This document shows positions 16,681 through 26,507 of a DNA stretch of 64,000 bases, one piece after another. The notes beneath the pieces were generated by a model that worked only from the letters and a program-made list of their open reading frames with translations, ran no database searches and was not told the DNA's origin. A program made the position numbers and the translations under genes. How positions within the stretch are numbered: position 1 is the first letter of the stretch; each line of letters opens with the position of its first letter. The DNA is taken from positions 2,570,501 through 2,634,500 of the forward strand of contig CAKKNE010000002.1 of NCBI GenBank assembly GCA_918797485.1, given 5' to 3'. The stretch is from Pelagomonas calceolata. Its lineage: Eukaryota; Sar; Pelagophyceae; Pelagomonadales; Pelagomonadaceae.

Positions 16681-17997
16681 TCAGGACGTGCGGCGCCGGC
16701 GCGCCGGCGGCTCGCGCGGCGACGGGACGTCGACGAAGTCGTCGTCCTCCATGGCGATGCCGCCGGGCGCGCCGGGGAACGGGGGCAGGTTCGCGGGCCC
16801 GCCGCCGCCGATGACGACCTGGAACGGGAGCATGCCGCCGGGGAAGCCCAGGGGCGGCGCCTGGCGCGCACCGCCGCGGTTGGCGTCGCGCACGTTGCGG
16901 CGGACGCCGTCGAAGAGCGCGCGGAGAAACGCGGGCGGCTCGCCGGCGCCGCCGGTGGAGAAGAACGGGCCAGGCGGGAAGCCCATCATCGGGCGCGGGG
17001 CGCTGCGGCCGCCTGGAGAAGCGGGCGAGCGGGGACCACCCGTCGCGCGGCCGCGGGGCGCTGCCGCGCCGCGGCCGCGCGGCGAGGCGCCGCCGCGGCG
17101 GCGCGCGGGCGCCGGCGCCGGCGCGGCGGCGCGTCCGCGGCGCCGAGGCGCCGCGGGCGCGCGGCGCGGCGTACCTTGGCCAGAGGGCCCGCCGAAGGGC
17201 GACCCCGCCCCGAACAAAAACGGCGGCAAACCAGCCTCGCGCGCCGCGTCCGCGAAGGCTCGAGCGGCCCCCGGCGGCGGCGGCGGCACGGCGCCCACGA
17301 AGATGGGCACGGCGCCCGGCGGCGGCAGGCGCTTCCGGCGCTCGTCGTCGCGCTCGGCCTCGTCCTTGAGCAAGGCCACAAGCTCCTTCTTCTCGACGAC
17401 GCCCTTCGTGGGCACATCTCTTTCTTCACATCTTTTGCGCAGCTCGGCGATGGGCAGCTTCGCGTAGTCGCGCTTTTTCTTCTTCGGCGCGTCTTGCAAA
17501 GGCGCTCTGCAGGTAGGACACTTGTCCGACTCCTTCGTGAGCCACTTGATCGCACAGGCCCGGTGGAAGCGCTGGCCGCAGCAGGGCATCCTCAAACAGT
17601 CGCAGCCCGGGTCCCGCGTCTCGATACATATGGGACAGTTGATCTTGTCCTTGACGTCTTCCAGATCGAACTTGCGCTTCGCGAGTCGCGACCGGCCGGC
17701 CCGCGTCGTCGTGACGACGGCTTCTTCCACAATTTCATCTGGTTGTGGTTCCGAGTAGGCGTGCTCGTCCAACAAGTGATCTAATCGCTTCCGGTCGGCC
17801 GGTCTGGCCCTTCTCATTCCTTGGGCCTGGGCAAACGCTTCAATGCCGCCAAAACTCCTAGGAAGAATAGAAGCTAACAATTGTTCGACGTCCACGGGCA
17901 TCTCGTCGTCGTCGTCGCCGCCGGGCGACGGCGGACCCCCAAAAAGCATCTCGAGGCCGCCGGGCGGCGGGCCGAAACCCCAGGGGGGCAGGTCCAT
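16681..17997 (-). CDS. RING-H2 E3 ubiquitin ligase-like protein
   Basis: The protein has 438 residues, starting at MDLPPWGFGPPPGG. The frame extends to a GTG at 18030, which I reject. At about 118-165 is a RING finger: CPICIETRDPGCDCLRMPCCGQRFHRACAIKWLTKESDKCPTC, reported here as its C..C, C.H..C and C..C ligand pairs. A basic KKKKRDYAKL stretch and a SAP/HeH-like helical unit (IAELRKRCEERDVPTKGVVEKKELVALLKDEA) follow, then a long Gly/Pro/Ala/Arg-rich C-terminal half that includes RGG-like runs. It probably ubiquitinates nuclear or nucleic-acid-associated substrates, from the RING plus SAP-like and RGG-like parts. The substrate is unknown. The opposite strand is fully open across this gene because of the composition. 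Confidence 0.7.
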   Translation of the reverse strand: MDLPPWGFGPPPGGLEMLFGGPPSPGGDDDDEMPVDVEQLLASILPRSFGGIEAFAQAQGMRRARPADRKRLDHLLDEHAYSEPQPDEIVEEAVVTTTRAGRSRLAKRKFDLEDVKDKINCPICIETRDPGCDCLRMPCCGQRFHRACAIKWLTKESDKCPTCRAPLQDAPKKKKRDYAKLPIAELRKRCEERDVPTKGVVEKKELVALLKDEAERDDERRKRLPPPGAVPIFVGAVPPPPPGAARAFADAAREAGLPPFLFGAGSPFGGPSGQGTPRRAPAAPRRRGRAAAPAPAPARRRGGASPRGRGAAAPRGRATGGPRSPASPGGRSAPRPMMGFPPGPFFSTGGAGEPPAFLRALFDGVRRNVRDANRGGARQAPPLGFPGGMLPFQVVIGGGGPANLPPFPGAPGGIAMEDDDFVDVPSPREPPARRRRTS

Positions 17998-18411
17998 GGT
18001 CGTTTTTGGGCGCGGGGGCGTGCGCGGCACGGGTGCGCCGCGGGGATTTATTTGGCTTGCACTGGTGGTTCACTGCCGCTGGCCGCTGCGCCCGCGTGGG
18101 CCCCAGGCGTGGCTCTGGCGTGAGCGAAGGCGCTTGGCGGCGCGCTGCGGTAGCGAGCGGGCACTCGTTTTGGTTTGGGCGTTTTGCGCCGAGTGAGCGT
18201 CGTTCGACTGCGGTCGATGGCACTGGACAAGCTTCGTCTACTAGCCCACCCACCTAGACGCCTAGGCCGCCCCGACTACTCGTGACGGTACCATGGACGG
18301 TGACCACACAGGCAGAAGACTCCTGGGTGCGTTCATAAGGGCAAACTAGCGGAGCTTGCGTTTGGACTTGGATGTGTAACGAGGTCAGTGCGCCGAACAT
18401 TGGCGTCCACG
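17998..18411. other. Divergent intergenic, 414 bp
   Basis: This separates the RING gene (-) from the ATG11-like gene (+). Only half-sites resembling the promoter dyad are seen (ACTAGCG near 18346). There is no gene. Confidence 0.5.
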
Positions 18412-21061
18412 ATGGAAGCCGCTATTAGAGGTGGCTTGACATGTAGAGTAGCCAACGCCCACAGCGGCGCCATCCACGAAATATCAGTCCCCGTAGACAG
18501 CGGAGACGACGCCTACGAGGCGCTGAGCCGCGCGGTCGAGAACGCGCTGGGCGGCGAGAAGATCGTCCTCTACGGCCCGCCCTGGCGGAGCCTCGACGCC
18601 GCCGGCGCGCGCGCGGCGCTCGAGGACGCCCGGACGGCGTCGGGGGCCGCGCCGCCGCGGGTCGTCGCGTTCGACCCGGCTCAAATACGGGGCGAGGCGA
18701 CGCACGCGAGCTACGAGGCCGACGCGGCGGCGGGGCGCGCCGTCGAGGCGGGCGTGCGCGTGCCGCGGACGCTGGCCGAGGCCAAGGGCTGGGGTTTGGT
18801 GCGGCGCGAGTCGTCGGCCGACGCCGAGGCGGGCTCGTCGCCGGGCTCGGGGCCGCTGCAGCGCGCGCTCGGCGACTTCGCGACGCAGTTTCGGTTAAGA
18901 CGCGCCCAGGGCACGACGCGGCGTCGACGACGTTTTGGGCGCCTTCAAACGCATCGACGCGCCCCTCGATGGCGTATATGTTGCGCGTCGATGGCGTAGA
19001 GGGAGACGCCAAACCTACGCAGGTGAAGCCTACGAGCGCGCCGCGGCGGCGCGCGCGCACGCGTGCGCGGGCCTCCGCCAGCGCGCGGCGGTCCGCGACC
19101 TCGGCGTCCGGGCCGCGCTCGCGACGCTCGTGGACCACGCGGCGGCGCTGACCGAGGCGCACGACGCCGTGCGGCGGCGCGGCGCGCGCCACGGCGCCGC
19201 GCAGCGCGACGCGCTCGAGCGCTTCGAGGACGACCTCGACGTGCGCGCGCGGCGTCCGGTATCATTACGCCATCGATAGCGTATATTTCTCGCGTCGATG
19301 GCGTGGAGGGAATCCTCCCATCTGACGCGACGCATCGCCAGAGATCGGAAAAATCAACGCGCTGACGCGCAACACCGCGAGAGAAGAAAAAAAACAAGAA
19401 CAAAAACACAGGCCCTCGACGGCGCGCCCCTGCACCCATCATTAGCCAAGGCCCTGGACGAGACGGCCGGCACGCAAACCGACGCGAAGACGCTCGCGGC
19501 GTGCGTGCCGCGCGACCGCGTGCGCAAGTGGGCGGAACACTGCGCGCGCGCGCTCGCCCAGTTCGAGGCCGACGGCGATAGAATAAGGGCCGTGGTCGGC
19601 GACGTCGCCCAACGCGTCGGCACGAGAGTGGGCGCGGCCGCGGCTCAAGCACGCGCGGACGCTTTGGACGCCGTCGAGGCCGACGCGGCGGTGTGTGCGG
19701 CACTAGCGCAGCGCCAGGCGGCCCTGGTCGAAGCTCTAGGTAGGGACGAGCGCGACGCTTCTGACTTGGTGGCGAAGCACTGCGTCGACGACCCGAGCGT
19801 CGGGGACCTCGCGGACGACCCTACTTCATCGCCGCGGGCGCAGTTCGACCTCGACCTGAGCGGCGACAACGTGCTCAAAGGAAGCTTGTTGGACGACGAC
19901 GACGACGAGGCCGATGATACTTTTGGGACGCCCACCAAGTCCTCGGCCGTCGCGCTGGACGCGTGTCGAGAGTTGCAGGCGCGCTGGGAGCGGCGGGAAC
20001 GCTTGCTGCCCATCATCAAGGCCACGGAGCGTAGTATAGCGCAGTGCGCTCGAAGCTGCGCGTCCCGAGCCGACGCCTTAGCGACGCGATCCCTGGAGGA
20101 ACTACGAGGTGTCGGCGAGCTCCAGACCACGATCCACGACGCCCAGGCGAACCACCTCGAGACGCATAGTGATGCGTTGGAGGCGAAGGCTCGCGCATTT
20201 GCCCAATTGGACACGGTGCGCGCTTTACCTAGAGTGCACGCCGCATTATGTCTGGAAGTGGCGCGGCGCCGTTCCTACGGCACGGCCGCCGCGGCCGTCG
20301 TGCAAAAGGCGACGGAGGACGTGGCGCGGCTCCGGGAGGTGGAGACGAAGCGTCGAGCCAAGTTCAGCCGCCTCCACGGCGCGCGGCTGCCGCGGCCTTT
20401 GTTGAGAGCCGTGCCGGGTTTGGTCGACCCGCCGGCGCCCTTTACGCCGACCTTCGCGCCGGACGAGCGCGAGCTGCCGTGCATCAGCGTCGAGGATTTG
20501 AGAGAGGACGGCGCGCCGCGGCCGCGCGCCGATTCCTCTGATTCGGCCTTGGCGCCGCCGAACCAAGCGTCATCACATCATTCTTCCGATGTGGCCATGG
20601 AGGAGAAGGAGGGCTCGAGCTCGTCGGACGACGACCACGACGACGACGACGAGCAGGCGCTGCGCGCGAAGTGCGCGCGCCTCGAGTGCGAGCTCGCGGC
20701 GCTGCGCGCGGAGGCCTGCGAAGAGAAGCCGCGCGCCGTGTCCGCCGAGGACGTCTCCGAGGCCGAGGAGGGGCCGCCGCAGATTTCGTTCCGGCGCTTC
20801 GAGCTCGGCGACGTGGCGCTCTTCCTGCCGACGGGCGCCGGCGACGGGCGCAAGTCGTACCTGGCCTTCCACCACGGCTGCCCGCACCGCTACCTCGCTC
20901 CGTCGAGCGTCGAGGCGATCCGGGCGGCGCACCAGCGCTACCCGGACTTCATCCTTGGCCGCGTGACGCGGTGCGACGCGCGCGAGGCCTCGGACGCGGA
21001 CAACCCGTTCCGCCTGCCGCCCGGCACGGCGTTCCACGTGCTGACCGTCGAGAGCCTCTGA
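18412..21061 (+). CDS. ATG11/FIP200-like autophagy scaffold, three exons
   Basis: Predicted exons are 18412-18893, 19006-19258 and 19412-21061, giving 794 residues in one frame. The N-terminus is ubiquitin-like (EKIVLYGPPWRSLD). An ATG17/ATG11 helical region follows (FEDDLDVRARRP joined to ALDGAPLHPSLAKAL, then RKWAEHCARALAQFEADGDRI), then an acidic stretch and a coiled coil. The C-terminal claw runs from about 705: FELGDVALFLPTG, YLAFHHGCPHRYL, FILGRVTRCDA, NPFRLPPGTAFHVLTVE. This is the ATG11/FIP200 C-terminal domain that binds cargo receptors. The protein should scaffold the Atg1/ULK1 kinase at forming autophagosomes. Intron 2 (GT-AG, 153 nt) is well supported by homology across the junction. 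The intron 1 acceptor is chosen to keep frame; a stronger-looking AG lies at 19022 but breaks frame. Both introns carry the introner core. Confidence 0.8.
18894..19005 (+). repeat. Introner-like intron 1 of ATG11-like gene
   Basis: The donor is GTTAAG at 18894. Inside are the element arms CATCGACGCG (18952-18961) and GCGCGTCGATGGCGT (18983-18997). The 3' boundary is uncertain (19005 by frame). Confidence 0.55.
19259..19411 (+). repeat. Introner-like intron 2 of ATG11-like gene
   Basis: This 153-nt GT-AG intron contains a 10-bp inverted repeat, ACGCCATCGA (19267-19276) and TCGATGGCGT (19295-19304). The core continues as CGCGTCGATGGCGTGGAG at 19291-19308. The rest is A-rich before the CAG acceptor. 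The junction restores a conserved ATG11 stretch. Confidence 0.8.
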
Positions 21062-21147
21062 CCCTTGCTGCCCTACCCTTGTCTCTAGATTTAAAGTTAC
21101 TCGTAATACTACCACAATACAATACGTTTCCGTCGTGTTTCTCTCGT

Positions 21148-21843
21148 CTAGTAGGGCGGCACGCAGTCGAGGCCCGGCTCCTCGCTCTCCTTGTCGACGC
21201 ACATGGCGTAGAGGAAATCTGTCGTCTCGCCGCCGCCGAAGCCCTCGCTCGTGGGCGGCAGGACGTCGACGCCTCCGCCGGCGAAGACGCGGAACCGGTC
21301 GACGCTGTCGTAGTCGAGGTCGCTCCAGCAAGCCCGACACCGCCCGGTGTCGCAGCCGAGCGCTCGCCGCAGCTTCGGAATGCGGCAGTGTTCCCAAGCT
21401 ATCAGGACCGCTGGCGACTGGCAGTCGTCCGTCGCGGCGAGGCTTCGAGCCGTCCGCATCGCGTCGGCGGCGAGGGCCTCGGTCTCGAAGGCGCCGAACG
21501 ACACGTTTATGTGTATGCCGAGCGCCTGTGCCAGCGGCGCCACCGTCTCGTACTCCCGCCGCACGAACGGCGGCGCGCTCGGCGACGTCGCGTAGACCGC
21601 GGCGAACCGTGGCCAGTCGCCGCTCGTCACGAGGCGTTCCAAGTTCTGTGCGCGGTCGACGCCGGCCGGCGACAGGTCGAGGTCGAGGGTCCGCGACGCA
21701 TTCGCGGCCTTTTCGCCGTGGCGGATGATCCAGATCTCTGAGGACGGGCGGCAGCGCAGCTGTGTCGTTGTCTTTCGTTGCGTGACGAGGACTGATAACG
21801 CGGATAGGAGCAGTGCTGCGGCTGCAGCCACTGCTCTTTGCAT
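21148..21843 (-). CDS. Histidine phosphatase superfamily protein, membrane-anchored or secreted
   Basis: The protein has 231 residues. The N-terminus (AVAAAAALLLSALSVLVTQRK) is a signal peptide or anchor. The catalytic core begins WIIRHGEKAANASR, the R-H-G phosphohistidine motif, followed by LSPAGVDRAQNL. The second catalytic His lies in VLIAWEHCRIPKLRRALG. Several cysteines (CDTGRCRACW) fit a luminal or extracellular fold. Members range from phosphoglycerate mutase to broad acid phosphatases; the secretory N-terminus argues for a phosphatase rather than a glycolytic enzyme. It converges with the ATG11-like gene 86 bp away. Confidence 0.75.
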   Translation of the reverse strand: MQRAVAAAAALLLSALSVLVTQRKTTTQLRCRPSSEIWIIRHGEKAANASRTLDLDLSPAGVDRAQNLERLVTSGDWPRFAAVYATSPSAPPFVRREYETVAPLAQALGIHINVSFGAFETEALAADAMRTARSLAATDDCQSPAVLIAWEHCRIPKLRRALGCDTGRCRACWSDLDYDSVDRFRVFAGGGVDVLPPTSEGFGGGETTDFLYAMCVDKESEEPGLDCVPPY

Positions 21844-22001
21844 GACTGCTGCTGTTATGTATTCAATCTTCTTCTTCGCGGCAGTATGCAGATAGGTGCG
21901 AGCTTTCTTGGCTCACTACCGTGACCTTACCCTCGGCTTGTGCGCTTACAATCGGTGAGGAAAACCCGTGCACAACCACAAAACCAATATTTACTCCCGA
22001 G

Positions 22002-22670
22002 TCAGACCGTCGGCAGGCTCGCCTGGACCGGATCCAACACCTCGGGGCACGGGCTAAACAGCGTGTTCTTGCAGCACTGCACGACGCACCACCGCCCCTT
22101 CGGCACGTAGGACGCGCTGTACCAGACCGCGCAGAAGAGCTCCACGGCGAGCATGAGGAGCACGATGAAGACCGCGACGTGCAACAAAGCCAGCACGAGT
22201 ACCAATACGAGCGACACGAGGTACATGGCCGTCGCGCCGCGCCGCGTCGAGTTCCACATCTTCTTGCACATGAGCTTCGGCCCGACCCAGAAGGCCGTCG
22301 CCATGATCGCGATCAAATTGCCGCACACGTACAGCACCGAGAACTTGCGGATGTTCCGGGCCGTCGGCCCGCCGATGAGTGTAAGCGTACCGCAGATCTC
22401 GAGGATGTACCCGAGCACGCAGCAGCAAATTAAGGCAATGAGACGCTGCTTGAACGTCATCGTCGGGCACATCTCGCAGACCTGCTCCTCGATGGTCTGT
22501 TCCTCGACCGGGACCTGCATGCCGACCGCCCGCCGCGCGCTGATCGACGCGGTCCGCGCTGCGCCCGCGACGGAATTCGCGGCTTGGGTCAGTGGGTTCT
22601 CCGCATCGTTGTTTCCGCCGAGGTCCATGTAGCTCTGCTCCTTCTCCTCGAGTCCGAGCCAGGCCTTCAT
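22002..22670 (-). CDS. SFT2-family vesicle transport protein
   Basis: The protein has 222 residues. The cytosolic N-terminus precedes EEQVCEMCPTMTFKQRLIAL, which matches the conserved FCP-x-L-x-x-x-x-R-xx-GF entry of SFT2/Got1 proteins. Four hydrophobic segments follow (IALICCCVLGYILEICGTL, FSVLYVCGNLIAIMATAF, MYLVSLVLVLVLALLHVAVFIV, LLMLAVELFCAVWYSASYV), the standard SFT2 topology. These proteins assist fusion of endosome-derived vesicles with the Golgi. Compared with yeast Sft2 (215 residues) the length is normal. The start ATG at 22670 is the only candidate. Confidence 0.8.
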   Translation of the reverse strand: MKAWLGLEEKEQSYMDLGGNNDAENPLTQAANSVAGAARTASISARRAVGMQVPVEEQTIEEQVCEMCPTMTFKQRLIALICCCVLGYILEICGTLTLIGGPTARNIRKFSVLYVCGNLIAIMATAFWVGPKLMCKKMWNSTRRGATAMYLVSLVLVLVLALLHVAVFIVLLMLAVELFCAVWYSASYVPKGRWCVVQCCKNTLFSPCPEVLDPVQASLPTV

Positions 22671-23763
22671 TGTGCGTTGTTTTGATGATGTCTATGGGCA
22701 AAGGATTGGTTGTTTTTCGGGTCTCGAGCCGAGGCCTTTTCTTTTGAGGGGCTCGCAGTACTGGTCGCGTGTGCTGCTGGAGGCACCACTGCAGCGCTGG
22801 CGCTATCAGTGGTGTACAGAACCGCCTAAGTTGTGTGTTTTGCGGTGCTTTCTAAGGCAGGAGCAAACTCGAGGAGACATCCTAGTGTGTGTGTGTTGTT
22901 ATAGCCTAACCCCCTCGCCCGCTAACGAGCGGTTGCGAAAGACGAGACTTGCTGCCCCTCACAGCCCCAGGAGAACTCCAACGGGAAGCTTCCGTCGATC
23001 TTGATCGGAGGGCGGTTCTTCCGTTCCCCCGTCGGCCGACGTGCCTAATCACCCGCCGCTGCACCCACCGACTGACAGAAACCTCGGGACTGTGACTAAT
23101 AAAGACGCGAGTCATCGTTCGTCATGGCGCTATGAAGCAAACTCTATATCAGAACCCGATTACTGACCAGTACGATGGGGGCTCATGCCCGAGTGTCCGC
23201 ACCAAGGAAGAGCAACTGGGACAGATAGGTCACGATGAGTCGATCACCAGTCCCAGAGCCGGCTCCAAGGCAGTGACTATTAAACTTTGGGTAACTTGGT
23301 CAGAACACCGTCGTTCATGAGCAACGCCTGCGAGACAAAACAGAAAGAAGAGAAAACGCACCGTGTCAACGCGGCCTTCGTGCCGAACCAGGAGATCGTC
23401 GAGCGGAGGGCCCGGCCGCCGCGAAAAAGGGTGCCGGAGAGCATGACCCAAGGTGAAGTCTGTTCTCAGCGGGCGTAGCCGCGTTCGCTGCCGGGCCGGC
23501 CTTCCCGGGACCGCCAGGGGGTAAGCTACGAGCTGCACGCAGCCTCCCAGTGTGCGGCGCGGCCGGGGGCGCGCACGCGCACAACGCAGAGGTTAGTGCC
23601 TAGTGCCTTACAGAACGCTAGCTCTGCTTTGGGCAAAGGACTCGCATCGCTGCGCGTAAGCTCGCTAGCAGCAGCAGTCTACCACAAAAGCATCGCTGCG
23701 ACCATCGCTACGCCTATTTCGACAGATTCGGCAAAATACGTACTGAGCAGTGAAAACCCAGCG
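22671..23763. other. Long divergent intergenic region, 1.1 kb
   Basis: This lies between SFT2 (-) and PRMT5 (+). Reading frames here begin at TTG/GTG or lack any domain signal. Bases ~23090-23330 are visibly lower in GC and include an imperfect hairpin (ACTGGGAC ... AGTCCCAG, about 23214-23262). A promoter dyad lies at 23600-23622. An unrecognised RNA gene is possible but unsupported. Confidence 0.5.
23600..23622 (+). promoter_or_regulatory. Promoter dyad upstream of PRMT5
   Basis: CCTAGTG, CCTTACAGAA, CGCTAGC: inverted half-sites 142 bp upstream of the PRMT5 ATG. It is one of at least eight copies in the window. Confidence 0.65.
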
Positions 23764-25623
23764 ATGGCAGCCAAGGTCCGAATCGGCGCCGAGCTCTTCT
23801 GCGCCGCAGACTTGCGGCAAGCCCTCGACGCCGCCCGGCAGGACGGCCTGGACTTCGCGTGCTCGCCCCTGTCGCACCCGCGGAACGCGCGCGACGCGCG
23901 GGGCGTCAGCGAGCGGCGCGCGGCGCCGGAGACGCGGTCGGACCTCGCGCTCACGTGCGGCGAGTGGTCGCGGCTCATCGTCGGCACGGCGAGCGCGTGG
24001 CCCCGCCTCGACGCAAGTTGCGCGCAGCAGCGGCGCGACGGCGAGGCGGCGCTGACGCGCGAGCTCGAGTGGGCCTCGCACCTGTCGCTGGCGGCCGTGC
24101 TGCTGCCGCCGCTGCCGGCCGACGTCTATCCGGTGGCGCGCCGGCTCCAGGAGACTTTTCAGAGAGCGACGTCGTGGCAGGCGTGGGTGCGCTGCCGCCT
24201 CGTGTCGCGCGAGGAGGAGGCGAGGCGGCGCGAGGACCCAAGTTCAACTGGAGACGTCGCCGACCCGTGGCTGCGCTGGGACCGCGTGCGGCGGCTCTGC
24301 GACCACTCGGCGGCGCTCTGCGTCGCCCTCGAGCTGACGGAGACGCTCCCGTCCGTGGACGCGGCGCGGCGCTGGCGCGGCGAGCCGCTGAAGTGCGTGC
24401 TCGTGCCGTACGCCTTGTTTAGGACGAACGAGGCGGGTTTCCCTGTGCTACCGAAGGCGCACCAGGACCTGCTCGCGTCACTAGCAAAGCTCGAGCCGCA
24501 GCTCTGCCTGACTGGGGTTCCTACACATCCACGTCAAAGTTACGTTTCCTACCTGCGCCACCTCATAGCGAGTAGGGCGCCGGTCATGGACGAGGCGGCC
24601 ATCGCCGAGCGGCCGTACCGCGACTACCTGCAGGCGCCGCTCCAGCCCTTGGCCGACAATTTGGAGGCCAACACCTACGAGACCTTTGAGCGGGACCCCG
24701 TGAAGTACGCGCGCTACGAGGAGGCGGTCAAGAAGTTTCTCGGAGAGAGGACGAGCGCGGTCGTCGTCGTCGCGGGCGCGGGCCGCGGGCCCCTCGTCGC
24801 GGCTGTGTTAAGAGCCGCCTCGGATCGATGTAATGTGAAGGTGCACGCCGTCGAGAAGAACGCCAACGCCATCGTGACGCTGCGGCACCGCGCCTCGACG
24901 GAAGACGCGTGGCGCGGCCGCGTCGAGGTGCACCAGTCGGACATGCGGCGCTGGGCACCGCCCTGTCCCATCGACTGCGTCGTGTCCGAACTCTTAGGGT
25001 CCTTCGGCGACAACGAGCTCTCGCCGGAATGCTTGGAGCCTGTGGAAAGGTGGACGTCCACGTCGATCCCGCAGAACTACGAGTCTTTTTTACAACCTAT
25101 ATCATGTGCAAGACTCTGGTTCGACGCGCGGCGCGCGAACACGGGCCTGCCCGCCGGGCCGCCGGCCGTGGGCGCCTGCATCGGCGCGCCGCCCCCAGAT
25201 AGAGGCCTCGAGACGCCGTTCGTCGTCAAGCTCCACAACTTCGCGCCCCTGTCGGCCGTGCAGCCGGCCTTCCGCTTCGACCACCCGGCCTCGGAGAAGT
25301 CGCTCGAAAGGTACTGCGCGCTGGAGTTCCCTGTAGCGGTGGACTGCACGGTGCACGGCCTCGCGGGGTACTTCGAGTCGGAGCTCTACGACGGCGTCAT
25401 GATCTCGATCAACCCGGCGACGTTCTCGACGGGCATGTTCTCGTGGTTCCCGCTGTTCTTACCCTTCTCGCGGCCGGTCTTCGTGGCCGCGGGGTCGAGC
25501 CTCGAGGTGCGGCTCTGGCGGCGGCGCGAGGGCGACCGCGTCTGGTACGAGTGGGCCGTCGTGGGGCCCGACGTGCTGCCCGTGCACAACCCGGGCGGGC
25601 GGAGCTGCGCGATGCGGCTGTAG
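23764..25623 (+). CDS. PRMT5: Protein arginine methyltransferase 5
   Basis: The protein has 619 residues (human PRMT5 has 637). The N-terminal TIM-barrel-like part opens with LRQALDAARQDGLDFACSPLSHPR, equivalent to human [22 protein letters not shown]. The Rossmann methyltransferase core has the AdoMet loop VVVVAGAGRGPLVAAVLRAA at about 331-350. The double-E loop VSELLGSFGDNELSPECL starts near residue 408, and a C-terminal beta-barrel ends the protein. It makes symmetric dimethyl-arginine on histones, Sm proteins and others using SAM. The frame runs upstream to a GTG at 23596, but the ATG at 23764 aligns with the family start. No WD40 partner (MEP50) is nearby. Confidence 0.93.
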   Translation: MAAKVRIGAELFCAADLRQALDAARQDGLDFACSPLSHPRNARDARGVSERRAAPETRSDLALTCGEWSRLIVGTASAWPRLDASCAQQRRDGEAALTRELEWASHLSLAAVLLPPLPADVYPVARRLQETFQRATSWQAWVRCRLVSREEEARRREDPSSTGDVADPWLRWDRVRRLCDHSAALCVALELTETLPSVDAARRWRGEPLKCVLVPYALFRTNEAGFPVLPKAHQDLLASLAKLEPQLCLTGVPTHPRQSYVSYLRHLIASRAPVMDEAAIAERPYRDYLQAPLQPLADNLEANTYETFERDPVKYARYEEAVKKFLGERTSAVVVVAGAGRGPLVAAVLRAASDRCNVKVHAVEKNANAIVTLRHRASTEDAWRGRVEVHQSDMRRWAPPCPIDCVVSELLGSFGDNELSPECLEPVERWTSTSIPQNYESFLQPISCARLWFDARRANTGLPAGPPAVGACIGAPPPDRGLETPFVVKLHNFAPLSAVQPAFRFDHPASEKSLERYCALEFPVAVDCTVHGLAGYFESELYDGVMISINPATFSTGMFSWFPLFLPFSRPVFVAAGSSLEVRLWRRREGDRVWYEWAVVGPDVLPVHNPGGRSCAMRL

Positions 25624-25729
25624 TGGTAACTGGTTCAAGTCTTTTTCAACTTGGCAAGTTCTAACTCCGGACGTTTTTAAACAACACACTATGGTAGGGC
25701 CAGGCCCCCGAGCGCCACATACAGCGCCG

Positions 25730-26467
25730 CTAACGCGTGGCCTGAACCCACTCGGGATAGGTCCACGAGAGGTAGGTCTGCGACACGGTCCCCGGTAGCA
25801 AAGCCCGGGCTGCCGCGACACCGTCTTCGCAGTAAGCTCTCCGGACTGCATCGCGCTCACGGTCGAGCTGGGCGCGCTGCTCGGGCGTGGGCATGCGGCG
25901 CAGACTCGCGGGCCGATTCGGCGCCTGGGCCAGGACTTCCCGCAGGGCACGGGTGGCTTCGACGAATTCCCTAAGCTCGGGCGCGGGGGCCTCGCCCCGG
26001 ATCTCGGCCAGGGCCGCATCGACGAGCCAGTCTCCCGAAACTGCCTCGAGCGGCTTGGCAAAGCCTGGTCGCGGATCGAGCAGGGCCAAAAAGCTTGCCC
26101 AGACGGTCTCCACCCACCAAGGGCCCCGAATCAGGTCGGTGATCAGCGCCTCGTCGAGCACTCGTAGGCTCAGCAGACAGGCGTAGTGCCACTGAAGCGG
26201 CGCGATCCGCAAGCTCGGGTAGTCGCGCAGCGCCCCGACGCAGTCCCGGCCGAGCTCTAGCTGGCGCGCAACGAAGCGCCGCGCCCCGCGAGCATTATAC
26301 AGGGGCGTGAAGCGACCTTGCGTGACGCAACCCTGCTTGACGAGGTAGACCAGGTCGTCGTAATAGTAGGTCGGCGCCAAGCTAGATCCGAAGCGCGATG
26401 TTAGTATGTCGATTACGCTAGCTCCGACTGCCGCCTCGATGCCGGAAAACGCCTTCGAAGCATATGA
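25730..26467 (-). CDS. Hypothetical protein, ATG not found
   Basis: The frame is open from 26467 down to the stop at 25730, about 245 residues, with normal coding composition (AVGASVIDILTSRFG, APTYYYDDLVYLVKQG, GPWWVETVWASFLALLD). No ATG occurs before LAPTYYYDD, and the nearest in-frame alternative start is a TTG at 26380. The true start is therefore probably in an upstream exon not recognised here, or the gene is a 5'-truncated copy. I recognise no family. It is mostly helical, with conserved-looking Trp/Tyr residues and no signal peptide or membrane segment. Confidence 0.5.
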   Translation of the reverse strand, partial: SYASKAFSGIEAAVGASVIDILTSRFGSSLAPTYYYDDLVYLVKQGCVTQGRFTPLYNARGARRFVARQLELGRDCVGALRDYPSLRIAPLQWHYACLLSLRVLDEALITDLIRGPWWVETVWASFLALLDPRPGFAKPLEAVSGDWLVDAALAEIRGEAPAPELREFVEATRALREVLAQAPNRPASLRRMPTPEQRAQLDRERDAVRRAYCEDGVAAARALLPGTVSQTYLSWTYPEWVQATR

Positions 26468-26507
26468 TTAGAGTGTCAAAGTCCTTACACTCGTGAGGCC
26501 TAGAGAC

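Noticed and set aside
16612-17784. 390-codon plus-strand frame opposite the RING gene
   Set aside because: Arg/Gly/Ala-rich shadow of a GC-rich gene; the minus strand has a RING finger with ordered ligands.
23230-23538. Minus-strand 102-codon frame in the SFT2-PRMT5 spacer
   Set aside because: Start is not ATG, composition is mixed, and there is no motif; insufficient support.
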